DNA of 64,000 nucleotides, taken from G965216255 sp965216255 (GTDB lineage Bacteria > Bacteroidota > Rhodothermia > Rhodothermales > Bin80). The notes under the pieces were generated by a model. It searched no databases. It was not told the origin of the DNA and worked only from the letters and a program-made list of their open reading frames with translations. Position 1 is the first letter of the stretch. The number at the start of each line of letters is the position of its first letter. Location of the stretch: assembly GCA_965216255.1 (NCBI GenBank), contig OZ244148.1:3224001-3288000 (forward strand), written 5' to 3'. This document shows positions 27,864 to 37,237 of this stretch, piece by piece. The translations under genes and the position numbers were made by a program.

Positions 27864-28173
27864 CAGACTTCCAGAATGACTGGGGTTTCGTTGGACCCTA
27901 TCGCTCGAAGTGAGTTTCTTGTACCGCATGCCGTGACCGCGGAAGCAGCACGGGATAGGCGTGTGTACCCTCGGGAGTCCGCCGCATGTCCTTCGCCGCC
28001 TATATTGAGAGTCGTTGAATTGCAAGGCTGCATCGCGAATCTGATTATGTTGCGGCCGCAAGCGTCGTGCATCGCGCTAACACCAGCTTACCATGTAGTT
28101 TCCTTAACCCAAGACGATGCCGTGCACCAGGGCGAAAGGCTCAGCGCAGCTATCTGTCGATTGACCCCATCCG
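27864..28173. other. 310-base divergent intergenic region
   Basis: The region lies between the minus-strand sugar dehydrogenase and the plus-strand DUF819 gene and must hold both promoters. I see no gene, repeat or clear operator in it. Confidence 0.5.
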
Positions 28174-29294
28174 ATGATCACCAACCCTGTAGCTGTATTT
28201 CTGGTCCTTGCGATCATTGTATACGCGTCAATCCTGCTGGAGGCGCGCTTTAAGCTGTTTCGCTCACTGAGCGCGGCGCTGGTGGGTATCCTTTTTGCCA
28301 TGATTCTTTCCAATACAGGGATAATTCCTGGAAACTCCTTGGCCTATGACTATCTCATAGATCCCGGAGTGAGTATCGGCATTGCTCTTATCTTGCTTAG
28401 TGTGGATGCGCGGACGGTAGTGCGGGCTGGCCCGAAGATGCTGGCGGCCTTTGGAATAGGCGCGGTGGGTACGGCACTAGGGGCGTGTCTGTGTGCCGTC
28501 GTTCTTGCCCCTCTGGTGGGGCCGGAGACGTGGAAACTGGCAGGTCAGTTTACCGGAACCTACACAGGGGGCGGAGTCAACTTCGCTGCGCTTGGGCGAG
28601 CATTCGACACGAGCAGCGAAGTCTTTTCGGCCGCGATAGCCGCAGACGTACTCATGCGCTATGGATGATGATGTGCCTGTCAGTCCCCCTGCTCTTGGGA
28701 CGCAGGGTAGGTGCGCCGACGGGTGCCGCCGCCGATACGTCGCAACTGGCTCGGGCCCTGTATAGCAGTGGTCGTCCGATGGGGCTTGCCGATGCCGGTG
28801 TCCTGGTAGTTATATCCGTTGGATCCGTATGGCTGGCAGGCCGGCTGGGTATCCTGCTGCCAAAGGTGCCCGAGGTGTTATGGCTAACGACGCTGGTACT
28901 CCTTCTGGCCCAGATGCCGGCCGTAAAGAAGATATCTGGAGGAGCGATGTGGGGGTATTATCTGTTGCTTCTGTTCCTCTCGACCAATGGAGCGCAGTCG
29001 GTGATAGCAAATATTCTGGCCGTTGGCCCCAGTGTGGTCTACTTTGCGATTGGCACGGTTGTGGTGCACGGCGTGGTCATCTTCGGACTGGGGCTGTTTC
29101 TTCGATTTGACCTAGCCACTCTCCTGGTTGCCTCACAGGCCAACGTGGGCGGGCCACCTTCGGCCATGGCTCTGGCTACAGCACGCGGCTACATGGACAG
29201 GGTATTGCCCGGAGTGGCCGCGGGCCTGCTCGGATACGCCGTGGGCAACTATACCGGATTTGCCGTCGGCATGCTGATACGTGGTTTGATTTAG
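28174..29294 (+). pseudogene. DUF819 family membrane permease, split by a frame change
   Basis: Two reading frames together give a complete DUF819 protein of about 373 residues. The first (28174-28668) holds the first half with about five membrane segments and the family's TGTYTGGGVNFAALGRAFDT. The second (in frame from 28665) holds the rest, including SQANVGGPPSAMALATARGY, and ends normally at 29294. The stop of the first half (TGA at 28666) overlaps an ATG of the second in an ATGA, so translational coupling into two polypeptides is possible. A single-base indel is the simplest explanation. DUF819 proteins resemble secondary transporters; substrates are unknown. Confidence 0.75.
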
Positions 29295-29298
29295 ATGG

Positions 29299-29318
29299 AT
29301 GCCCAATAGTTTGGGCAT
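29299..29318 (+). terminator. Hairpin just after the DUF819 gene
   Basis: ATGCCCAA and TTGGGCAT form a perfect 8-bp stem with a 4-base loop, 4 bases after the stop codon. It is terminator-like but lacks a clear T-run. Confidence 0.45.
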
Positions 29319-29402
29319 ATTCAAGGACGTGCTACAGGCTGGCTGTTGTGCGCGGATCCGCAGCGGTATAAGATGGTACTGCCCAGCCTTTCGGCTATAC
29401 AA

Positions 29403-31262
29403 ATGGCTAACAGAGAGAGGTCTAGCTCCGTTTTTCTTGGTTCAACGTGGCGCCAGGCCAAGAATCTGCTGTGGGCACATCGCGAAAAGATGGTGCTTGG
29501 CCTGGGGCTGCTTATTGTAAGCAGGCTCAGTGGCTTTGTGCTGCCAGGCAGTTCGAAGTGGCTCATTGACGAAGTCATCGGCAATGAACGTTTCGAGCTT
29601 GTGGTGCCGATTGCGGTGGCTGTCGGCGTGGCGACGTTGGTGCAGGCCGTTACCGGGTTTGCCCTTTCGCAGATCATAGGGGTTACGGCGCAGCGGGCCA
29701 TCATGGAGATGCGCAAAACAGTGCACGAGCATGTGCTACATCTGCCCATTCGCTTCTTCGAAAGGACACGGACGGGAGTGCTCATATCCCGAATCATGTC
29801 CGATGCCCAAGGCATCCGAAATCTCGTTGGTACAGGCGTGGTTATGTTGGCAGGAAGTGCGTTCACAGCCACAATAGCCTTTGTCGTTCTCATCTATCTC
29901 AGTTGGCAGATTACTGTGGTCACGCTCGTGATTGTGGGGGGATTCAGCGCCGTTCTGGTTTACGCATTCAAGAAACTGCGCCCCATATTTCGCAAGAGGC
30001 AGGAGATTACCGCAGAGGTGTCCGGGCGCCTGGGTGAAACCCTTGCCGGTATCCGTATTGTCAAGGCCTATCATGCGGAGGAAAGGGAGCAGCGCCTGTT
30101 CGGCGAGGGTGTAGAGCGTCTGTTTCGGAAAATAGCCCGATCCATTACCGGGATTTCGGCGACGACGGCGTTGGCAACCGTTGCGGTGGGAGCGATCGGA
30201 GTTGTCATGCTGCTCATGGGTGCCGCGGCCATAGCCGAGGGGCGGATGACGCTCGGGGACCTGGTTATGTACATATTCTTTGTTGGCATACTGGTAATGC
30301 CGATTGCGCAGCTGGCGAGCATCGGTACGCAGGTTACGGACGCGTTTGCAGGCCTGGACCGCATTCGTGAACTCATGGAGGCGTCTACCGAGACAGAAGA
30401 TGACCTGGCCCGGATTCCTTTACCGTCACTCAAAGGTGATGTTGTTTTCAAAGATGTCCATTTTCAATACGACGCCGATGTGCCCGTTCTTTGCGGCGTA
30501 TCACTGGAGGCCCGTGCCGGAACCACGACTGCTCTGGTCGGGCCCAGTGGGTCGGGGAAGAGTTCCCTGGTCAGTCTGGTTATGGGATTCAATCACCCCA
30601 CCTCCGGGCGAATTCTCCTGGATGGATTCGACAGTACGAGGGTAAGACTAGCCGACCTGCGGACCCAAATTGGGGTGGTGCTGCAGGAAAACTTCCTATT
30701 CGACGGTACAGTGACGGATAACATCCGATATGCGTGCCCGGATGCCAGCATGCCGGAGGTGGAGCGCGCGGCCCGCGCTGCCAATGCCCACGATTTCATT
30801 ACCGGTTTCCCGGGCGGCTACAACGCGGTGGTCGGTGAACGGGGCATTAGGTTGTCGGGAGGCCAGCGGCAGCGTATCGCCATTGCCCGGGCTATACTAG
30901 CAGATCCTCGACTGCTAATTCTTGACGAAGCGACATCGAGTCTTGATAGTGAGAGTGAAGCACTGATTCAGGAAGGGTTTAGCAAACTACGGCAGGGCCG
31001 GACCACATTTGTCATTGCGCACCGTTTGTCCACGATTAGAAGCGCCGATCAGATTCTGGTACTAGAGGAGGGGCGGATTGTTGAACGGGGGACACACATT
31101 GAACTAATGGCACGGTGCGGCCGCTATCGGGAGTTGCATGACCGGCAATACCAGTACGAGCAGGATCTGTTTATCAATCCCGGGGAAGACTTTTCGCCGG
31201 AACCCGCTGCTGTACCTGAAGCGGCTATGCCCGCTGCCCGCCGTGGCATCTGGCCATCATAG
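29403..31262 (+). CDS. ABC exporter, MsbA-like half-transporter
   Basis: The 619-residue protein fuses a six-helix membrane domain (about 15-325) to an ATPase with Walker A VGPSGSGKSS (about 380-388), signature RLSGGQRQRIA and Walker B LLILDEATSSLDSESE. It belongs to the ABCB/MsbA group of homodimeric exporters, whose members move lipids, lipid A or drugs outward. Earlier in-frame starts (GTG 29346, ATG 29373) exist; the ATG at 29403 was chosen because MANRERSSS is a normal cytosolic lead-in. The C-terminal 30 residues are a proline/alanine-rich extension. Confidence 0.88.
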   Translation: MANRERSSSVFLGSTWRQAKNLLWAHREKMVLGLGLLIVSRLSGFVLPGSSKWLIDEVIGNERFELVVPIAVAVGVATLVQAVTGFALSQIIGVTAQRAIMEMRKTVHEHVLHLPIRFFERTRTGVLISRIMSDAQGIRNLVGTGVVMLAGSAFTATIAFVVLIYLSWQITVVTLVIVGGFSAVLVYAFKKLRPIFRKRQEITAEVSGRLGETLAGIRIVKAYHAEEREQRLFGEGVERLFRKIARSITGISATTALATVAVGAIGVVMLLMGAAAIAEGRMTLGDLVMYIFFVGILVMPIAQLASIGTQVTDAFAGLDRIRELMEASTETEDDLARIPLPSLKGDVVFKDVHFQYDADVPVLCGVSLEARAGTTTALVGPSGSGKSSLVSLVMGFNHPTSGRILLDGFDSTRVRLADLRTQIGVVLQENFLFDGTVTDNIRYACPDASMPEVERAARAANAHDFITGFPGGYNAVVGERGIRLSGGQRQRIAIARAILADPRLLILDEATSSLDSESEALIQEGFSKLRQGRTTFVIAHRLSTIRSADQILVLEEGRIVERGTHIELMARCGRYRELHDRQYQYEQDLFINPGEDFSPEPAAVPEAAMPAARRGIWPS

Positions 31263-32113
31263 CATTTACCGGCGCTCCGATCCAATCCCTCATTGGGCAA
31301 GCTCTATGGGCCGAGCAAACGCTAAAGGCGGATTACCGTGGCCCTGCGGTTGATGCCGCTGATGGTCGTAGCGGTGACTACTGCCTTCGCCGGATTCCCC
31401 CGGGGGGCTGGGATCACTGAGTTTTCCGATCCGGCTGTACGAAACATCGGAGCCTAGCAAGATTCGATTCCCGTTGCAGGGGTCTGTTCCACACAATCTT
31501 TGCTGCGACATGCCCGGGTTCTCGCCCACAGTTCCAGCCAGCAGTTCTGCTACCAGCAGTAAGGTTCCGAGGAGCCTTACTACGTGTTTCATATCGCCGT
31601 GCGCCGGTAGTCAGGATGACACCAAACATATGGTGAACCCGCACCGATGAGTACGGTGAACCATGCGGTAGCCTACACGTGGCCCCGATCCGCTTCTGCC
31701 CGAATTATGACAGCTGCTTCATCTTAGCCACTTCGAGATCCCGAAAACAACAATATGCCGGGCCGGTGCCCCGGCGCAGGATGGACTTCATGTTGTCGCA
31801 ATTGCCGCCTACTGCCCGCGTGCATTGAAGGCAGCCGCGGCTTAAACAACCAGCGATTGTATCAACTGCCGGGGACGCGTGCGGAGGTTTGGCCTACCAT
31901 AGATTCAGAATTCGCAAAAGGCCGAATCTGGACCTCGTCCGCTGCGCAATTTGACGGGTAGGCTGGTAGTAGCCAACCCCGTAGATATGCCGATGAAGGC
32001 ATGCAAATTCTTCCCCGTGCGCTGCGAAGACACACGGCATCTGTGACGTCTTCTGCTTGATAACGGTCGCACGAAACCGTACCCTGTTGGCGCCAGCGGC
32101 CAAAGAATGCAGA
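31263..32113. other. 850-base stretch without a recognisable gene
   Basis: The only ORF with gene-like features is on the minus strand (31290-31592). It starts with a signal-like MKHVVRLLGTLLLVAELLAG but continues in low-complexity, arginine/proline-rich sequence and matches no family I know. It may be the relic of a secreted protein. The last part must contain the promoter of the sulfatase. Confidence 0.4.
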
Positions 32114-33490
32114 ATGTTCCGATTCCTTGCGGTGCAGACCTACTTTCGAATACTTCCGTTTCTTGTCCTGGTGGGTTGCGGCACGAACGCTGCTCCCAAC
32201 ATCGTAATCATTTTTGCGGATGACTTGGGATACGGAGATCTTGGCCCGTATGGGCATCCTACCATCAGTACGCCGCACATCGATGCCATGGCGGCGGAAG
32301 GACTCAAGTTCACCCAGTTTTATACAGGTGCCCCGGTGTGTACGCCCAGCCGGGCGGCACTATTGACCGGGAGGCTACCCGTACGCAGTGGCATGGCGCA
32401 CGATGCGACACGCGTGCTGTTTCCACCCTCTAGGGGCGGCCTGCCGCAGGATGAGTTTACCATTGCGGAAGCCTTGAAAGCAAATGGATATGCCACCGGC
32501 GTTGTCGGCAAATGGCATTTGGGCCATCGGAGCGAGCACCTGCCGGCAAGGCATGGGTTCGACTACTATTTCGGTATTCCGTACTCGAATGACATGCTCC
32601 CTGCCCCAAATTCGCAAGGTAGGGCACGGGACTATCCGCCGCTACCACTGATGCGGGGCGCGGAGACCATTGCAACGAGTCCGGATCAGCGGTTGCTAAC
32701 CCAGCAGTATACGGAGGAAGCGCTGCGTTTCATGCGCAAGCATCGTGATCGTCCCTTTTTCCTCTATTTGCCGCACACCTTTCCGCATGTCCCCATATAC
32801 GCTTCCGAGAGGTTCGAGGGCACCAGCGCACGTGGACTATACGGTGACGTGGTTGAAGAACTCGATTGGAGTACGGGGCAGATACTGGAAGAGCTTCGCA
32901 AACTGGGTCTTGCCGAAAACACGCTGGTGGTTTTTACAAGTGACAATGGCCCGTGGCTAACGGAGCATCTGGAGGGCGGCTCTGCAGGCTTGCTGCATGA
33001 TGGCAAAGGCACTACGTGGGAAGGAGGAATGCGCGTACCGATGGTAGCATGGTGGCCAGGGGTGATTGAGGGCGGGCGTACAACGGATGCGCTTGCAACA
33101 ACCATGGATCTGTACGCGACGGCACTCTCGCTTGCAGGTGCAAGCATGCCACAAGACCGGTTGGTCGATGGGACAGACCTCATGCCGGTGTTGAGCGATC
33201 CCGATTCGGATGTACGAGACGTTGTTTACTACTACCGGGGCACACGCCTTTTTGCCGTCAGGAAGGGTCCCTGGAAACTGCATTTTGTGACGCAGTCCGC
33301 CTATGTAGGGGATTCGCCGGTCTCTCATGATCCGCCGGCCCTTTACCAACTTGACCACGATCCATCAGAGCGGTTCAATGTGGCCGTGGATCATCCGGGT
33401 GTTATCCGAGAAATACTTGGCGTAGTTGCAGAGCACGAGAAGGGGCTTGTTCGTGTGCCCACGCAACTCGATATTCCTGAATGGCACTGA
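32114..33490 (+). CDS. Lipoprotein sulfatase (Cys-type)
   Basis: The 458-residue protein has a lipobox (FLVLVGC, Cys22) and a type I sulfatase domain. FADDLGYGDLG carries the metal-binding aspartates and VCTPSRAALLTGR holds the Cys76 that must be converted to formylglycine (C-x-P-S-R). SDNGPW and WEGGMRVPMVAWWPG complete the family pattern. Its partner for activation is encoded 100 bases downstream. Sulfatases of this kind release sulfate from polysaccharides or other esters; the substrate is not deducible. Localisation should be the periplasmic face of a membrane. Confidence 0.88.
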   Translation: MFRFLAVQTYFRILPFLVLVGCGTNAAPNIVIIFADDLGYGDLGPYGHPTISTPHIDAMAAEGLKFTQFYTGAPVCTPSRAALLTGRLPVRSGMAHDATRVLFPPSRGGLPQDEFTIAEALKANGYATGVVGKWHLGHRSEHLPARHGFDYYFGIPYSNDMLPAPNSQGRARDYPPLPLMRGAETIATSPDQRLLTQQYTEEALRFMRKHRDRPFFLYLPHTFPHVPIYASERFEGTSARGLYGDVVEELDWSTGQILEELRKLGLAENTLVVFTSDNGPWLTEHLEGGSAGLLHDGKGTTWEGGMRVPMVAWWPGVIEGGRTTDALATTMDLYATALSLAGASMPQDRLVDGTDLMPVLSDPDSDVRDVVYYYRGTRLFAVRKGPWKLHFVTQSAYVGDSPVSHDPPALYQLDHDPSERFNVAVDHPGVIREILGVVAEHEKGLVRVPTQLDIPEWH

Positions 33491-33592
33491 GCAGGCAGCC
33501 GCTTAGCGGGCCATGCGACTGGGGCCCGCAGGCCATTTGTCTCTGGGGCTACAGGTGGGTGGCTAAGTGCACGAACAAGTCGAACAAGGACA

Positions 33593-34489
33593 ATGTCTTC
33601 AATTAAGAGGGGCTTGGCATGCCTGTTAATGCTCTTTTGCGGCATTAGTGGCTGCAGGCCTGTGGACAAACAGCAGGATGCGCCCCCCCCGGGGGCAATT
33701 CCGGCCGGCATGGTATACGTACCCGGCGGCACCACCGTTATTGGATCAACCGACGGCCCTACTCACGAACGGCCTGAATTCGAGGTCGAAGTAGCGTCCT
33801 TTCTCATGGACATGCATCCCATCACGGTGTCGCAATTCGCGGCTTTTGTCAAAGCGACGAATTTTTTGACCGAGGCGGAGCACTTTGGCAATGCTGGCAT
33901 CCTCGACTACACGACGCAGCAGTGGCGCCTCGTGGAGGGCGCGACCTGGCGTCATCCGCTCGGCCCTGACGCGGATCCGGCTCCGGATGCGCATCCCGTC
34001 ACGCAAGTGTCCTGGAACGATGCGGTAGCCTACGCTAGTTGGGCAGGCAAGCGGCTACCGACGGAGGTGGAATGGGAGCATGCCGCTCGTGGGGCAAACG
34101 GCGCTCGCAATCCATACGCTTGGGGCAGGAGCCTGGTTGAAGACAGCGCCTATCGGGCAAATGTCTGGAATGGCATCTTTCCCGTAAGTAATACTGGAGA
34201 AGACGGATACCTGTACACGTCCCCGGTCGGTGCCTTTGGCGCAACCCCGCTAGGCCTCGTGGATATGGGCGGAAATGTCTGGGAGTGGACACAGGACTGG
34301 TATCGGTCCTATGCGGACCGGGACCTCCCGTTCACTGCTACGCCGCAGAGTGAGAAATCCCAGCGGGGTGGCAGCTTTTTGTGCGAGCCGGGATGGTGTC
34401 ACGGATACCGTGTGTCCGGCCGCAGCCATTCTACCCCGGAAACGTCACTGTTCCACGTGGGATTTCGGTGCGTACAGGATTTGAAATAG
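33593..34489 (+). CDS. Lipoprotein formylglycine-generating enzyme (sulfatase activator)
   Basis: The 298-residue protein has a lipoprotein signal (LMLFCGISGC, Cys21) and a full FGE-sulfatase domain: MVYVPGGTTVIGS at the start, LPTEVEWEHAARG, DMGGNVWEWTQDWY, and the active-site segment QRGGSFLCEPGWCHGYR. The last carries both catalytic cysteines (264 and 269) in the same spacing as in authentic aerobic FGEs, which many relatives lack. FGE oxidises the sulfatase cysteine using oxygen and copper. It sits directly after a Cys-type sulfatase, so it very probably activates that enzyme outside the cytoplasm. Confidence 0.85.
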   Translation: MSSIKRGLACLLMLFCGISGCRPVDKQQDAPPPGAIPAGMVYVPGGTTVIGSTDGPTHERPEFEVEVASFLMDMHPITVSQFAAFVKATNFLTEAEHFGNAGILDYTTQQWRLVEGATWRHPLGPDADPAPDAHPVTQVSWNDAVAYASWAGKRLPTEVEWEHAARGANGARNPYAWGRSLVEDSAYRANVWNGIFPVSNTGEDGYLYTSPVGAFGATPLGLVDMGGNVWEWTQDWYRSYADRDLPFTATPQSEKSQRGGSFLCEPGWCHGYRVSGRSHSTPETSLFHVGFRCVQDLK

Positions 34490-34541
34490 CAGGGTGCCTG
34501 GACCGTTGGCAGTCGTGGTGGGCCGGGAAGGCGATCTCTTT

Positions 34542-35108
34542 TCAATCCGCCTGACCAAGGACCAGATCAATCAGGCGCACGGCTGTCCGCATACGCTCCT
34601 TGATGGAACCGGATAGCAGTTCGTATGTGATGCCGCGCACATGAAGTTCTTTCATTAGGCACTCATGTACGGCGCTGCGCACAAGGGGTCCGTCGCGCTG
34701 CCCCGGATCTGGCACCCAAGGTATGTCCATATCGGTAACCAGATACAGGTCGCCCTCGGACGCAGCAGATGCATCGATGAGTTTCGTCGGGCAGCTTCCA
34801 AAGTAATGTCGTTGGTAAATGCAAGTGAGTACAAGGTCAGTGTCCAGAAACAGTACGCGCTGAGCCTGATCCGAGAGGGCTCGTTCCTGCGCCAGGTGCC
34901 CGGAAGCAACCTGCCAGGCATCATCCTTCTCGGGTGGCGCTCCCTTGCTCAGTACAAAGTCGCGCAGGTACTCTGGCGCCCACACCGTACCGTAGTGTTC
35001 TGCCAATCGGCAAGCCAGGGTCGTCTTGCCCGTAGATTCCGCCCCGATTATTACAACCCGAAGAATCTTGGACGATGATGCTTGCAGAATGGCGCAGTCG
35101 GTTGACAC
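34542..35108 (-). CDS. NadR-like nucleoside kinase (AAA ATPase)
   Basis: The 188-residue protein resembles the C-terminal ribosylnicotinamide kinase domain of NadR: P-loop GAESTGKTTL near the start, PEYLRDFVL, LFLDTDLVLTCIYQRHYFG, and LYLVTDMDIPWVPDPGQRD. It lacks the adenylyltransferase half of full NadR. The likely role is phosphorylation of nicotinamide riboside in NAD salvage. No ATG is available: GTG at 35108 was chosen over a TTG seven codons upstream. The gene begins just 32 bases from the outer end of the CRISPR array. Confidence 0.7.
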   Translation of the reverse strand: MSTDCAILQASSSKILRVVIIGAESTGKTTLACRLAEHYGTVWAPEYLRDFVLSKGAPPEKDDAWQVASGHLAQERALSDQAQRVLFLDTDLVLTCIYQRHYFGSCPTKLIDASAASEGDLYLVTDMDIPWVPDPGQRDGPLVRSAVHECLMKELHVRGITYELLSGSIKERMRTAVRLIDLVLGQAD

Positions 35109-35140
35109 AGGATTACTATACAGTCCCAACGCAATGTTGG

Positions 35141-35411
35141 GTCCCCCACGTGCGCGCGGAAAATACGTTCATTTTCTATCCATCTTTATAGATGGATGGA
35201 TGTCTAACCCCGCGTGCGCGGGGAATACGGCTGGGAGGAGTGTAAGGTACACCACAATGGATGTCTAACCCCGCGTGCGCGGGGAATACATAAAAAGGGA
35301 TTCGGAGTCGAAGGAGCTGGAAGGTCTAACCCCGCGTGCGCGGGGAATACGTTTCTGGCTTAACGTGCCGGAGAAAACTTCTGGGTCTATCCCCGCGTGC
35401 GCGGGGAATAC
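35141..35411 (-). CRISPR. CRISPR array, leader-distal piece (5 repeats)
   Basis: Five repeats of 27 nt (core GTCTATCCCC, then GCGTGCGCGG, then GGAATAC on the plus strand) start at 35141, 35202, 35263, 35324 and 35385, separated by spacers of 34-35 nt. The first is badly degenerate and one base short. The next three share an A in place of T at position 6, and only the last has the standard sequence. Drift towards the left end marks this as the old end of an array whose leader is on the right. On the crRNA strand the repeat is the type I-E kind, very like the E. coli one. Confidence 0.95.
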
Positions 35412-35422
35412 CGATGAGCTCG

Positions 35423-35432
35423 TAGATAGTGA
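35423..35432. repeat. Target-site duplication, left copy (TAGATAGTGA)
   Basis: The same 10 bases recur at 37215-37224 on the other side of the transposase gene. Both copies lie in what was one spacer. Confidence 0.85.
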
Positions 35433-37214
35433 TTGACCGAATACTCTCTTTTTTCGGCCTCGAATGCACAGGCACGGTCGTTTTTTGAGTTCGTTGACGG
35501 TCCGCTTCGAGTGTTTCGGCCATGCTGGCGTCTCTTGCGTGCGCGCACGGACAGTTTGCGGCTCGAAGGGCGTTGTGTTCCTATCGGGAGGGCATACGTG
35601 TCCCTTGGGGCCTGCGATTGGGACCTTTCTGCGAGGTGGTAGCGGGCCTACGCCGCGCGCTTTCGCCGACGCCTCATTCGTGCCCGTTCCTGGGCGCGCA
35701 CCAGGCAACCCAGCCGGTGCACGTTGACCGCCAACACCGACAGGCTCACCATCAGCGCGAAGTTCTCCGGACTCTTCTGCCGCACCAGCGCACCGCCCCG
35801 AAGTCCGAAATTAGCCAGACACGACTCGACGGCCGGGTGCTGCCGCCGCGCTGCCTTGAACGCAGGCGCGCGCTCCCGCGCACGCTCCGCCAGAGAAAGC
35901 TTGCCCTTCTTCGGAAGCGCATTGAGCGCCAGCCGAGCATCCAATGCTTTTCGATTCTTCAAGCTGTGAAAGCCCCGGTCAAAACTGCACGCATTGAACT
36001 CTGGAAAAGCCGCCTGCACCGCATCAATGATCGGTACCGCCACCTCAACATCTGATGTGTCCCACAGGTTGTGATAAGCCAAAATGAACCGGTGCTCATC
36101 TTCTACCAGTGCGACCGGAAGGCCCAGCTCCGCCAGCACGCCCGCCTTGCCTTTGCTGATCCAACGCGTATGTGGCTTGTGGATGGAAAACACTTTCTGC
36201 GCATGTGGAATCATCTCGCCCAAGAGGATGCGACGCCTTACTTGATCCACCAACAAGTCCACATAGCGCAAGTAATACGCGATATCCGCTCGCGCCGCCT
36301 CCGATTTCTGCGCCGTGGCCAAGGCATTTAACAGCGTACGGGCACGTGCTGCAGTCTGTGTGCACTGGCGCAAGTACGCCTTCACTCCTTTCGGATTCTG
36401 CCGGTAGCGCGGGGCCGTCCGCACCCGGATGAAGGCCTGGTATATCTTCCGCGTGCGATCCGCATGCTTGCGCCAGCCCGGAAGAGCGAATGCCGCAGCC
36501 GAGCGTGCACTCACACGTATTAAACCACGAACCGCATCCCAGCACAGACCCACATCGGTGGGATAGTGCACATGCGTCTTAACCACCCTGGAATCGCAGC
36601 GACCGGCTAGCGCGGTCCCAGACTCATTTCCAGCCACCTTGTGCCCCGTCCGCACTATCAATTGGGCCACCTTCCGGACCAGCTTCGGCGTCAAAAGCTG
36701 CACGTTGTCCACCAGCCGCTGTCTGCTGTACTTCACCTCGTCAAACCCGGCATCTCCGTGCCCCAAGAGCTCCCGCAGCAAGAGATCGTTGTTGGCCCGG
36801 TACAACAAAGCATCGTAGTCCAGATCCAGGCACTGCTTGACTATCGCAAACACGATGACGCGCCATAGATCCATGCCCGGTCGCCCGACATCTTTGCGCG
36901 TACCCGGCTGAAAGTGCGCCTCCAGAATCGTGAACAAGGCCGCACGGGATTCCGCCGTGCAGTAGACGCACTGCAGACCCTTGAGCACCGCACTCATGTC
37001 GTCGCGCATTCTCGGGTCTATGGCAATCTCCTTGATCGGCGTACTGTCGAGTGCACGGCACTCTGGGACAATCTTGCGCATGGTTTCCCTGGCGAATGTG
37101 AGCTGTTTTGCGCTCTTAAACGCCCGAATCGGCTATACGTCCCTCAGATTCAGCGCCAATGGCAAGATATAACCGATTGTTTCTTGAAGCTTTACAGTAT
37201 TTTCGTACAAGCAC
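35433..37214 (-). mobile_element. ISNCY-type insertion sequence inserted in a CRISPR spacer
   Basis: The element of about 1.78 kb is bounded by the 10-bp direct repeat TAGATAGTGA. Its ends share a weak inverted similarity (TTGACCGAATACT at the left; TTGTACGAAAATACT read inward from the right end), offset by four bases. Joining 35412-35432 to 37225-37237 recreates a 34-nt spacer between two standard repeats, which independently fixes both boundaries. Confidence 0.85.
35648..37081 (-). CDS. DDE transposase, ISNCY-type
   Basis: The 477-residue protein has the layout of ISNCY (IS1202/ISDol1-like) transposases. An N-terminal region is followed by DSRVVKTHVHYPTDVGLCWD around a catalytic Asp, a central helical insert, NACSFDRGFHSLKNRKALD around the second Asp, and a C-terminal AFKAARRQHPAVESCLANFG with the Glu. 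The exact IS family is uncertain. The gene looks intact. It is transcribed in the same direction as the CRISPR array and cas genes. Confidence 0.8.
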   Translation of the reverse strand: MRKIVPECRALDSTPIKEIAIDPRMRDDMSAVLKGLQCVYCTAESRAALFTILEAHFQPGTRKDVGRPGMDLWRVIVFAIVKQCLDLDYDALLYRANNDLLLRELLGHGDAGFDEVKYSRQRLVDNVQLLTPKLVRKVAQLIVRTGHKVAGNESGTALAGRCDSRVVKTHVHYPTDVGLCWDAVRGLIRVSARSAAAFALPGWRKHADRTRKIYQAFIRVRTAPRYRQNPKGVKAYLRQCTQTAARARTLLNALATAQKSEAARADIAYYLRYVDLLVDQVRRRILLGEMIPHAQKVFSIHKPHTRWISKGKAGVLAELGLPVALVEDEHRFILAYHNLWDTSDVEVAVPIIDAVQAAFPEFNACSFDRGFHSLKNRKALDARLALNALPKKGKLSLAERARERAPAFKAARRQHPAVESCLANFGLRGGALVRQKSPENFALMVSLSVLAVNVHRLGCLVRAQERARMRRRRKRAA

Positions 37215-37224
37215 TAGATAGTGA
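37215..37224. repeat. Target-site duplication, right copy (TAGATAGTGA)
   Basis: This is the second copy of the 10-bp repeat that flanks the ISNCY-type element. It is followed by 13 spacer bases and then the first repeat of the middle array piece. Confidence 0.85.
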
Positions 37225-37237
37225 ATCGGGTCATGAG

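Noticed and set aside
28650..28670. Programmed frameshifting in the DUF819 gene
   Set aside because: No slippery heptamer or downstream pseudoknot is apparent; an indel or coupled re-initiation explains it better.
35265..35708. A 147-codon minus-strand ORF covering the end of the oldest CRISPR piece and the IS end
   Set aside because: It spans CRISPR repeats and non-coding IS sequence and resembles no protein.
35433..37214. Ten-base direct repeat as chance similarity rather than target duplication
   Set aside because: Chance is unlikely because removing one copy with the IS gives a spacer of exactly the standard 34 nt.
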